Source of the DNA: Phycisphaerae bacterium
Lineage (GTDB): Bacteria > Planctomycetota > Phycisphaerae > Phycisphaerales > SM1A02
Reading direction: 5' to 3'
DNA length: 64,000 nt
Assembly: GCA_002716385.1 (NCBI GenBank)
Contig: PBAX01000029.1
Location: forward strand, 1-64,000
Under the pieces are notes generated by a model. That model saw nothing but the letters and a program-made list of their open reading frames with translations, was not told the origin of the DNA and did no database searches. Below, one piece after another: positions 18,007 to 26,600 of the stretch. Made by a program: the position numbers and the translations under genes. Numbering within the stretch: the first letter of the stretch is position 1; each line of letters begins with the position of its first letter.

Positions 18007-19344
18007 TCAACCGATCAGCCAGACAGCCACCAGTCGCACTGCGATCACCAGCAGGGCCAGATACTGCGCCGTTACCAACCAGCGGGGCAGCATTCGACAC
18101 CACAGCACCGGCAGTCCGATCGCCCAGATGAGCAGATAGCGGTCGAAGACGAACCCTCTGGTCAGCATGTACAGGCCGCATCCCGCGACCAGCGCCCACA
18201 GCTGCATGCGGGCCAGAAGCCCCACCGCGTCCTCGACATCGAGTTCGAAGGCCAGGGCCGCGAAGGCCCCCAGTGAAGCCAGCCCGAGTACACAGGCAAG
18301 CCCCAACAGGAACGAGGACGCAGGGCCGCCACCGCCCAGCATGAGGACGGTGGTTGCAATGACTCCCTGGTACCGGTCGTGCCGAAGGGACAGATCCACC
18401 TCGCCGGCGGGAATGGTCAGATCAGGCATCGCCACCATCGCCAGCACCAACCCCAGCAACGCACCCAGGGGGCAGAGCAGCCACCACCGGCACCAGCGGT
18501 ACCTCCACAGGAACACCAGGAGGAAGATGCCCACCAGGGGAAGCAACGCCGCCCCCAGATAGGTCAGGCTTTCCAGGCGAAGGCCCAGGCCGTGGAGGTT
18601 CTGATAGTCGGGACTGACCAGTCCGCCCCAGCGGATCCACAGCGGCACCCGGAGAAGACCGGCAATGATCGACGCCAGCCACCATGGCCAGCTCCGAATG
18701 CCGCTTCGGCTCCACATGGCGAGACACACCCCACCGGCCAGAGCGACGGCATGGATTCGACTGTAGAGGAGCAGGGTCAGGATCACGCCGTAGAGCACGG
18801 GAGCGGCCACGGGATGCGACCGGCTGCGCGACGGATCCGAACCGGCGCCTCCCCCCATGCCCCAGAGCACCACGAGGAAGAGGAATACAGCCCCGAAGAC
18901 GAAGGACACCTCGCCCATCACCAGTTGCGAGAAGACCAGCTCGTAGGGCAGAAGCATGAAGCCGACCATGGCCAGCAGCAATCCGGAATTCCGCAGGCCG
19001 CACCGCAGGGCCAGCAACAGCAGCGGAATGCCGCTGAGAACGAAGAAAAGACACGAGACCTGCCGCAGCGCGTTGAGGTCACCGCCCAGCCATTTTCCGA
19101 AGACCGCGTAGGGCCAGATGAGGGCCGGCCCCTTCGTCTCCTGGTAGTCGATGGCGGTTTCCACCGACCAGCCGTTCTCCATGAGATCGTTCATCGGAAC
19201 CGTGATGTAGCGTTCGTCGAACTGGGGTCCGAGCGATCGGATGTCGGTCCCGAACCGGAGCGACAACGCCGTCACGAGGAGAGCCAGAAGTGAGATGAAG
19301 ATCCACATCCGCTCGCGATTCGGACTGGCGGCCAGGTCGTTCAC
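18007..19344 (-). CDS. GT-C fold membrane glycosyltransferase-like protein
   Basis: The protein has 445 residues starting at GTG (19344); ATG 19308 is an alternative. About 10-12 hydrophobic segments span the protein. After the first one, an extracytoplasmic loop has FDERYIT and DYQETKGPALIWPY, the acidic loop plus K-GP pattern of ArnT/PMT-like polyprenyl-phosphate sugar transferases. Such enzymes transfer a sugar or similar group from a lipid carrier on the outer face of the membrane. The acceptor is unknown. It lies 194 bp downstream of hemW on the same strand; the gap holds no recognisable feature. Confidence 0.65.
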   Translation of the reverse strand: MNDLAASPNRERMWIFISLLALLVTALSLRFGTDIRSLGPQFDERYITVPMNDLMENGWSVETAIDYQETKGPALIWPYAVFGKWLGGDLNALRQVSCLFFVLSGIPLLLLALRCGLRNSGLLLAMVGFMLLPYELVFSQLVMGEVSFVFGAVFLFLVVLWGMGGGAGSDPSRSRSHPVAAPVLYGVILTLLLYSRIHAVALAGGVCLAMWSRSGIRSWPWWLASIIAGLLRVPLWIRWGGLVSPDYQNLHGLGLRLESLTYLGAALLPLVGIFLLVFLWRYRWCRWWLLCPLGALLGLVLAMVAMPDLTIPAGEVDLSLRHDRYQGVIATTVLMLGGGGPASSFLLGLACVLGLASLGAFAALAFELDVEDAVGLLARMQLWALVAGCGLYMLTRGFVFDRYLLIWAIGLPVLWCRMLPRWLVTAQYLALLVIAVRLVAVWLIG

Positions 19345-19538
19345 GGCATCGCTCTCCGGAAGTCATGACCACCGGTACCGTGCAGCACCGGCATCCCGGT
19401 GCGAATCGACACCGCACGCGGCAACAAGGCCGCAGGGGTCCGCAGTCGATTGAATCCCGCTGAAGAGCTCATGAACCACCATCCGAAGCAGAGAGGACCA
19501 ACAGGCTATCGGCCAGTCGGGGAGGAAATCTGCATCGG

Positions 19539-20780
19539 TCAGAGGAGATCGAGATTGACCGAATCGGCCACCAGGAGCCCCTGCGCGGTGAAACGGAGAC
19601 GGTCCCGCAGCCACTCCAGATGCCCGCTCTCCAACCAGCGTTCGATCGCAGCGCTGCGCACGCCCCCCCGGTCTCCATGCTGAAGCAGCGCCTCAACCCG
19701 TGAGCGGGGCATGCCCTCCAGCAGCCGCAACCCCATCATGAACGACTCCCCGACGCGACCGTCTTCATCCAGCCGCTCCACCGCGGTGACCGGCGGCAGG
19801 CCGTTCCCTTCGAGGTACGACGCCAGTCGGGGCAGATTCTTCCAGCGGGTACCACCGACATGCCCCGCCGCCCCCGGTCCGATCGGCCACCAGTCCTCGT
19901 TGCGCCAGTACACCAGATTGTGACGACACTGCTGGTGCGGCATCGCCCAGTTGCTCACCTCGTAGTGTTCGAATTCCCGCGCGGCGAGCGTGGAGATCGC
20001 GTGCTCAAACATGTCGGCTTCGAGCTCGTTGGAAACCGGACGAACATCGCCGCGATCCCGCCGCCGGGTCAGGGGCGTACCGGCCTCGTAGACCAGGGAG
20101 TATGCGCTCAGATGCTGGATTCCAAGATCGAGTGCCGCCTGCAGATCCTCGTCCCACTGCGCCAGCGTCTGTCCCGGAATCGCGAAGATCAGATCCAGAC
20201 TCAAGCGATCGATCCCCGCCCGTCGGAAATGATCCAGGCTGCGGGGCACGGATTCCGGATCATGCTGACGCTGGAGGGCCTCGAGTCGATCGGGATTGAA
20301 GGACTGCGCCCCCAGGCTGATCCGATTGACCCCGGACTCCGCCAAGGCCTGGGCACGCGCCGCATCGATGGTTTCGGGATTCGCCTCCACCGTCCATTCA
20401 CAATCCATCCCCAAGGGAAGCCGCTCCCGAATGGCCGTCATCACCCGCCGAATGGTGTCGGGAGGCAGGATGGTCGGCGTGCCCCCCCCGACGAAGACGG
20501 TCGAAACCTCCCCGGTGAGACGTTCACCCACCTCCGAGATCTCTTCGATCAAGCGGTCCGCAAAGGCCCCGAAGGAATCCTCACGGCCCGCAATGGTGAA
20601 AAAATCGCAGTAGTGACAGCGATGACGGCAGAACGGAACGTGGACGTAGATGCCGTGCACCCGATGTGGCGGAGACAGCAGCTCACCGATATCGGCCGGC
20701 CCCTCGGCCGTCTGCGCATCCGGAACGGACGTACACTGGTCGAGTTGAAGGCGGGAGTCGCCTGGGCCGTCTGAGGTCAT
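19539..20780 (-). CDS. hemW: HemW-type radical SAM protein (heme chaperone family)
   Basis: The protein has 413 residues from the ATG at 20780, with GGAG about 8 bases upstream. The open frame extends far further upstream but only as an antisense shadow of purA. IYVHVPFCRHRCHYCDF holds the radical SAM cysteines C51, C55 and C58. VFVGGGTPT, EANPETI, RISLGAQSF and SLDLIFAIPGQT follow in family order. HemW proteins were long misnamed oxygen-independent coproporphyrinogen oxidases; they bind heme and deliver it to respiratory proteins. About 38 residues precede the domain, more than usual. Confidence 0.88.
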   Translation of the reverse strand: MTSDGPGDSRLQLDQCTSVPDAQTAEGPADIGELLSPPHRVHGIYVHVPFCRHRCHYCDFFTIAGREDSFGAFADRLIEEISEVGERLTGEVSTVFVGGGTPTILPPDTIRRVMTAIRERLPLGMDCEWTVEANPETIDAARAQALAESGVNRISLGAQSFNPDRLEALQRQHDPESVPRSLDHFRRAGIDRLSLDLIFAIPGQTLAQWDEDLQAALDLGIQHLSAYSLVYEAGTPLTRRRDRGDVRPVSNELEADMFEHAISTLAAREFEHYEVSNWAMPHQQCRHNLVYWRNEDWWPIGPGAAGHVGGTRWKNLPRLASYLEGNGLPPVTAVERLDEDGRVGESFMMGLRLLEGMPRSRVEALLQHGDRGGVRSAAIERWLESGHLEWLRDRLRFTAQGLLVADSVNLDLL

Positions 20781-20849
20781 CGGATCACTCCACGGGGCCT
20801 CTGGGCCCCATCGAGCCACATGGTAGGGCGTACGCGTCCGAGGAGCAGA

Positions 20850-21176
20850 ATGGGCTACCGACTGATCATGCTGACCCGCGATGGAGTCGATCGCTCCTTC
20901 GATGTCAGGGAGGGACGAACCACCATCGGCCGGGGTGACCGGTGCGACGTCCGAATCAGCCTTCCTCGGGTCTCCAGCCCCCACTGCGAGATCATGCTCG
21001 AGAACCAGCGGGCCCTGCTGGTGAACCTCGATGAGATCACCGGAACCCTCCTGAACGGACGGTCGATCCAGCAGGCCACCCTCAACCCGGATGACGAAGT
21101 CACGATCGGCCCGGTGACGTTCCGGCTGGAGCACTCGCCCTGCGTCGCGGATGCCTCCGGGGCTCAGGCCGACTGA
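20850..21176 (+). CDS. Small FHA-domain protein
   Basis: The protein has 108 residues from the ATG at 20850, with AGGAG 9 bases upstream. A single forkhead-associated domain fills it: TTIGRGDRCDVRI (G-R near 28), LPRVSSPHCEIML (S-x-x-H), NLDEITGTLLNGR (N-G). FHA domains bind phosphothreonine peptides, so a partner Ser/Thr kinase elsewhere is implied. There is no other domain or membrane anchor. It is divergent from hemW and overlaps the convergent zinc-ribbon gene by 13 bp. Confidence 0.85.
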   Translation: MGYRLIMLTRDGVDRSFDVREGRTTIGRGDRCDVRISLPRVSSPHCEIMLENQRALLVNLDEITGTLLNGRSIQQATLNPDDEVTIGPVTFRLEHSPCVADASGAQAD

Positions 21177-21340
21177 CGAGCCGGCCGGCGTCCCGACCGG
21201 TTCGTTCCCTCGGGCACCTTCAACTGGGTCGAGCAGTGCAGGCAACGCACCATCTGACCACGTCCGTGCAACGGTATGGCCAGCAGTCGGCGGCAGCTGA
21301 GATTGGGGCACTTGACGCGAAATGTTCCCTGATCGGTCAT
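21164..21340 (-). CDS. Small zinc-ribbon protein
   Basis: The protein has 58 residues and is easily missed because it is short. The ATG at 21340 is preceded by GGAGGAA at a good distance. The sequence reads MTDQGTFRVKCPNLSC, then after 16 residues CLHC, then TQLKVPEGT and a basic tail. The CX4C-X16-CX2C arrangement is a zinc ribbon like those at the N terminus of many planctomycetal proteins. Here it stands alone. The function is unknown; nucleic-acid or protein binding is possible. The 3' end overlaps the FHA gene by 13 bp, and the promoter region is shared with purA. Confidence 0.7.
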   Translation of the reverse strand: MTDQGTFRVKCPNLSCRRLLAIPLHGRGQMVRCLHCSTQLKVPEGTNRSGRRPARQSA

Positions 21341-21371
21341 CGAGTTCCTCCCGTCTGGATGCCCCTTTCAT

Positions 21372-21387
21372 CGGGTGCATGCACCCG
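21372..21387. promoter_or_regulatory. 16-bp perfect palindrome upstream of purA
   Basis: CGGGTGCATGCACCCG is a perfect palindrome in the 181-bp gap between the divergent zinc-ribbon gene and purA. Its position, 31 bp from the zinc-ribbon start and 134 bp from purA, suits a dimeric regulator binding site. No known operator is recognised. Confidence 0.4.
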
Positions 21388-21436
21388 CCCCTGAACCACC
21401 TTCCACCTATTTCGAAAGCGTCCGGGAAAAGCCCCG

Positions 21437-21475
21437 ACCACCGTCGGACAGGGCCCCCGTCCGCCGGAGGGTGGT
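21437..21475 (+). promoter_or_regulatory. Stem-loop in the purA leader
   Basis: ACCACC (21437-21442) pairs with GGTGGT (21470-21475). Inside it CGGAC (21445-21449) pairs with GTCCG (21459-21463). This nested hairpin ends 46 bases before the purA start. It could be a leader structure or an upstream terminator, but no T-run follows. It does not match a purine riboswitch that I can recognise. Confidence 0.3.
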
Positions 21476-21521
21476 ACCATGACCACTGCTTCCTACCCCA
21501 CCACCAGAGGAACAGCACGCC

Positions 21522-22847
21522 GTGAGCACCCCCCGACATACCGCAGTGGTCGGCCTCCAATGGGGCGACGAAGGCAAGGGCAAGGTCGTCGATCTCCTGA
21601 CCGCCAAGCACGATGTCATCGTCCGCTACAACGGAGGCGCCAACGCCGGCCACACCGTGGTGATCGGCGACGAGAAGTATGCATTGCACCTGCTTCCCTC
21701 GGGCATCCTGTCCGGCGGAAGGACCTGTGTGATCGGCAACGGCGTCGTGGTCGACCCCGAGAAGCTCCTGCAGGAGATCGAGGGGATCCGGGAGCGCGGC
21801 ATCGCCATCACCCCGGACAATCTGCTCATCTCCGATCGGGCCCACGTCGTGATGCCCTACCACAAGGAACACGACGCAGCACTGGAACGGGTGCTGTCCT
21901 CCGCCGCCGAAGGCGGCCCCGGCCTGTCGATCGGAACGACCAAACGCGGCATCGGACCGACCTACGCCGACAAGATCCACCGCTCCCTGGCCATCCGGAT
22001 GGGTGAGCTCCGGGACGAGGACCATCTTCTGGAACGGCTCAAGGTGATCTGCGCCATCCGGAGCCGGGAACTGACGGCCCTGGGCGTCGATGCTCCGCCG
22101 CTGGACCCGCACGAACTCGCCGGACGCTTCGCCGCGTACGGGCAGCAGCTCCGCGAGCACATCACCGACACCGTCTACGCCCTGCACGACCTCCGCAACG
22201 AAGGACGCTCGCTCCTCTTCGAAGGCGCCAACGCCTGCCTGCTCGACATCGACCACGGGACCTTCCCCTACGTGACCAGTTCGAACTGCTCGACGCTGGG
22301 CATTCCGGCCGGCACCGGCCTGTCGGCCCCCTGCGCCGACGACGTCGTGGGCATCATGAAGGCCTACACGACCCGCGTCGGAGCCGGACCGTTCCCGACC
22401 GAGGACAACGGCGCCGATGGAGAGCGGATCCGAGAACGCGGCAACGAATACGGAACCACCACGGGACGCCCCCGCCGCTGCGGCTGGCTCGACCTGGTGG
22501 CGGTCCGCTATTCCGCCATGATCTGCGGCGCCACGAGCATCGCGTGCATGCTGCTGGACGTGCTGTCCGGATTCGATGAGCTCAAGATCTGTTCGTCCTA
22601 TCGCCTGCCCGACGGCTCCATCACCGATCGCTTCATTCCCGATGCCCGGCGACTGCTGGACGCCGAACCGATCTGGGAGACACTGCCGGGTTGGGCGGAC
22701 GAGATCGACGCGATCGAGGATCGCGCCGACCTGCCCCCCGAAGCCATCCGGTATCTGGATCGGATCGAGGAGATCCTGGGCATTCCCATCCATCTCGTGA
22801 GCGTGGGCCCCGAACGCACCCAGACGCTCGAAGGGACCCGGTGCTGA
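21522..22847 (+). CDS. purA: Adenylosuccinate synthase
   Basis: The protein has 441 residues starting at GTG (21522), with AGAGG about 12 bases upstream. GLQWGDEGKGK near the N terminus is the PurA P-loop, with catalytic Asp and His in the following NAGHTVV segment. IGTTKRGIGPTYADK and TTTGRPRRCGWLD are the IMP/aspartate-binding signatures. It joins IMP and aspartate using GTP, the first committed step to AMP. The length matches the family. It is coupled to uppS by TGATG. Confidence 0.96.
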   Translation: MSTPRHTAVVGLQWGDEGKGKVVDLLTAKHDVIVRYNGGANAGHTVVIGDEKYALHLLPSGILSGGRTCVIGNGVVVDPEKLLQEIEGIRERGIAITPDNLLISDRAHVVMPYHKEHDAALERVLSSAAEGGPGLSIGTTKRGIGPTYADKIHRSLAIRMGELRDEDHLLERLKVICAIRSRELTALGVDAPPLDPHELAGRFAAYGQQLREHITDTVYALHDLRNEGRSLLFEGANACLLDIDHGTFPYVTSSNCSTLGIPAGTGLSAPCADDVVGIMKAYTTRVGAGPFPTEDNGADGERIRERGNEYGTTTGRPRRCGWLDLVAVRYSAMICGATSIACMLLDVLSGFDELKICSSYRLPDGSITDRFIPDARRLLDAEPIWETLPGWADEIDAIEDRADLPPEAIRYLDRIEEILGIPIHLVSVGPERTQTLEGTRC

Positions 22848-23617
22848 TGGCCCGCGCAAGCGTTCCCACATCGCAACCCGACGGCACCCCGGACTTCGAC
22901 GTTCCGGTGGCCGATCGGCCCCGCCACATCGCAGTCATCATGGACGGCAACGGACGCTGGGCCACCGAACGCGGCCGAAGCCGGGCGGAGGGCCATCGGG
23001 CCGGCGCGCAGGCCGCCCGCCGCATCGTTGAGGAGTGCGGAGCCCTCTCCATCGGCACGCTGACGCTCTATTCGTTCTCGATGGAGAACTGGAAGCGTCC
23101 GGCCGATGAGGTCGACGCTCTGATGGGACTGCTGCTTGAGTTCCTGCCCAAGGAGCGGGACGATCTCCTGCGGAACAATGTCCGTTTCCAGGTCATCGGC
23201 GACCGCGCGGGACTGGCGGAGGATGTCATCCGGGAGATCGAACTCACCGAAGACGCCACCGCGGACTGCAGCGGTCTCCACGTGGTGCTGGCCATCAACT
23301 ACTCCTCACGGCATGAGATCACCCGCGCCGCCCGGCACGTCGCGGCCAAGGTCCGCGACGGCGTTCTGTCCGAGAACGATGTGACCGAAGCGGTGCTCGC
23401 GGACCACCTGTACACGCGCGGCATCCCCGATCCTGACCTGCTGATCCGAACTTCGGGCGAGCACCGCATCTCGAACTACCTCCTCTGGCAGATCAGCTAT
23501 TCGGAACTCCATGTGACCGATGCATACTGGCCGGATTTCGACGGAGATGACCTGCGGACGGCCATTCGGGACTTCGCAGGGCGCCAGCGTCGCTTCGGGG
23601 ACATCGAAGCACGGTGA
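22847..23617 (+). CDS. uppS: Isoprenyl transferase (undecaprenyl diphosphate synthase)
   Basis: The protein has 256 residues. The ATG at 22847 overlaps the purA TGA by one base. HIAVIMDGNGRWATERG includes the catalytic Asp33 of cis-prenyltransferases; GHRAG, TLYSFSMENWKRP, DLLIRTSGEHRISNYLLWQ and ELHVTDAYWPDF follow. It condenses isopentenyl diphosphate units into the C55 lipid carrier used for peptidoglycan and surface glycans. About 25 unconserved residues precede the domain. Confidence 0.95.
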   Translation: MARASVPTSQPDGTPDFDVPVADRPRHIAVIMDGNGRWATERGRSRAEGHRAGAQAARRIVEECGALSIGTLTLYSFSMENWKRPADEVDALMGLLLEFLPKERDDLLRNNVRFQVIGDRAGLAEDVIREIELTEDATADCSGLHVVLAINYSSRHEITRAARHVAAKVRDGVLSENDVTEAVLADHLYTRGIPDPDLLIRTSGEHRISNYLLWQISYSELHVTDAYWPDFDGDDLRTAIRDFAGRQRRFGDIEAR

Positions 23618-23628
23618 CCCCAAAGCGA

Positions 23629-23670
23629 CCGCCCCGTCCGGCCGTGGCAGCGGCATGCGGAACGGGGCGG
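23629..23670. terminator. Hairpin between convergent uppS and gspK-like genes
   Basis: CCGCCCCGT (23629-23637) pairs perfectly with ACGGGGCGG (23662-23670) around a 24-base loop that contains a further GCCG/CGGC helix. It sits in the 79-bp gap between convergent stops. There is no U-tract on either side, so termination may need Rho. Confidence 0.45.
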
Positions 23671-23696
23671 CGCGGATTCTGGGTTGAATGATCGAC

Positions 23697-26600
23697 TCAG
23701 TTGGACACCTTCTGGACGTAGAGGATGCGGGGCGAGTCGTCGGAGGTGTCGACCCGACTCCGGTCCACGAGCATCACGTAGCGACTGTCATCGAGAATCG
23801 CATCCGGGTCCGTGGCATCCCACACCCCGGTTTCCGGGTTCTGCGAGAACGTCCGGATCCGGAAGTGGACGGTGAAGACATCGCTGCGGGTGGTGATCAG
23901 GTTCGAGATTCCCGAGAAGAGCAGATTCGCCTCCTCGGCGTCTCCGGCGACCATGTCGCCTCCGCGGTAGTTCTCCTGCTGCGAGAACAGGGACCACGTC
24001 GGAAGCGGCGCCGGGTACCAGGGTCCGTTGGACCCACCCTCGAACCGGTTGGGGAACATCTCACCATTGACATCGGTACTGAGCGGCGCACCGATCGAAA
24101 GCACCTTGGGTGCCTCCCCGCCCCAGGGGCCGACGGCGTCGTCATCGTAGGCCGTCTGATTCCCGTCACGGGTCATCCAGTGGTACCGGGGTGCACCACG
24201 GCCGTTGGCTCCGGCCAGGCCCAAGGGGTTGTAGGCACGCATGTCGGCGCCGAGCAGTGCGGGGTCGGTGTTGTACCAACCAGCCAGATTGGGACTGGAA
24301 AGGCCGCTGGCCCGATCCTTGAACCGCTTCCGCTGGTAGTACTCCCGGGTGAAGGGATTGGTCGCCGCAAAGTCGATCCGCCATGAATCGGCGTAGCGGT
24401 CGTGCCCGGAGGCATCGTGCAACCCCTCGAAGGCCGAGGTCCCGTTCTGGTCGACGGCCAGCCAGTCGAGTTCCGCCCCCGAGAGGTCGCGGGTCGTCTT
24501 GTTGAGGGCGAACAGCTCACCGATGCCGGCAAATCCGTTCGTGCCGCGTGAGTGGACGTCCGTGAAGAATCCACTGCGCTGGTCAAGACCGGCATCGATC
24601 CGTTCCTGGTAGCTCGGTGCCCGCGTCTGACCCACTCCGGGATTTCCGGGCGTACCGTTCTCGGAACCATAGACTCCCTGTGCGTCCCGGTAGCGAACGA
24701 TGGCTTCGGAGACCGAGACCCTCGGATTGGCGTCGAACTGGACCGTCTCGCGATCCACGGACTCCAGAATGCTTCCCAGCCACCACGGAGGCGTGCCTCC
24801 ATCCGCCTGACTGGTCCAGTCCGGTGTCCCGTGCACCAGCTTGTACATGTGCGGCAGGGCCCGCATCACCTCGGCGGTCGCGGTGTTGATGTTGACCAGG
24901 CCACCGGTCGGACGCCCGGAGAAGCCTTCGGCATTGCCGAACTCGGGGTCGTACCGGAGCACGCTGGACGCCTGCACCGGGAAGTCGATGACTCCATCGC
25001 TGAATCCGAGCCCGGATCCGTTCACGAGCTCCGGGTAGACGTCCCAGTTCCCGGGACCGTCACAGACGAACAGATCCAGCACGCGCTGGGCTGCGGGCAG
25101 ATCGGGGGCGGTGTGACCGATGTCGGACAGCCAGACGTCCGTGCCCGCGGGCGACTCGACCTTGCCCACCGCGGCATCGGCGTAGCGATCCGCAGTGCCG
25201 TGTCGGCCGTACTGGCCGGCGTCGACCGGAAGCCGGTTGACACGAACGTCCTCACCGGGGAACAACGACTCGGATTCTGCGGCCACGGGCTGTTCGATGA
25301 TGCCGAGGTCGAGCTCCAACTGGTCCCGCATCGCTTCGGAGAACGTTCGGGTGGTGAGGACCGGACTGGTCGCACTCGGAGGCCCGTTCTGCATCAGCAG
25401 TTCGTGCCCGTACAGCATGACATTGAGCACTTCACCGACCTGCTCGAAGTTGCCGTCCTTCTGCAGCATCTGGAACCCGTACGGCATCAGCTCACGCTGG
25501 CCGTTGATGCCGTCGTAGCCGTAGTACCCCTTGTCGGCGAGATTGAAGATGTGACGCCCCGTCCCGGCGCCGGTCTGGGACTGCAGAACGGCACCGGAGT
25601 CGAAGCCCTGGCCGACCGGCCACGGGGTCGTGCCGTTCCAGTCGCTCACCTGCGGGTTCTGCAGATCGATCGCGTTGGTGATCCCGTTGGAATAGGTGGA
25701 GACGAAGGGCCCGTCCATGTCGAAGAACGTCGGCTTGCGGCAGGAGTACAACCACAGCGGGCGGTTGCCGAAGCCCAGGATGGTGCGTGGCAGACGATAG
25801 TTCCGGGTCATCCAGGGCGAACCCGAGGATGTGGCCGAAGAGCCGGCGGACCAGTAGGGCTGGCCGGGCAGCGGAAGTTCGGGCGGGCACGCGGAGGTCG
25901 AACCGGGCGCACACGGCTCGCCGTGGGTGCCGTCGGGATCGGAGGCCGCATCGAAGACCGCCCCCCAGGCCAGCACGGAGTTGGTCGGCAATCCGCCGAA
26001 CGACCCTTCGGTGCCGTCGAAGAAGTAGCGCTGACCGATGGTCCGCTGGTCGGCATTGAGCAGTCGGATCTGGCATGCGGAGCCGCCGGACTGGAACGAT
26101 CCCCCGGTCTGTTCCATGCCCTCGTAGATCGTGCCGTCGAGTTCGTCGGTGGAGAGCGGCCCCGTGCCGGCGGAGGGGTCTCCGGTGAACGACGATCGAC
26201 CCTTCGACCGTGTCACCTGTCCCTTGCCCACGACGTACCGCGGCGCCGAGCGGTCCATGTGGTTGATGGGGCCGGGGAACTCGGAGACGTTGGTGGCGAT
26301 GGAGGCTGCGTCCGAGGGATAGTCGGGGTCGACACCCCACGCACGCGTGTAGCGGGCCCACTGACACCATCGCAGCGAATCGGCACTGCTCTTGGCGCCC
26401 CAGGTGGTATCGTCGGCCAATGCGGGGACCCGGAGGTCCATGACCGCCGCGCGTTCCGTGGCATCCTGGCCGGCCACCAGCAGATCGTAGATGTCGCTGT
26501 CGATGCGGTCCTCCAGTTCCTCGAAGACCGGCTGGGTGGGGAATGTGGCGGACTCCTGCTGCTGGTTGCCGCCTCCGCCGGGACCACCCCCCCCGCCGAC

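Noticed and set aside
20781..22871. Upstream extension of the hemW frame to a 1110-residue protein
   Set aside because: It runs antisense through purA, which has a full set of motifs. High G+C keeps antisense frames open. A Shine-Dalgarno and the domain start support the ATG at 20780.
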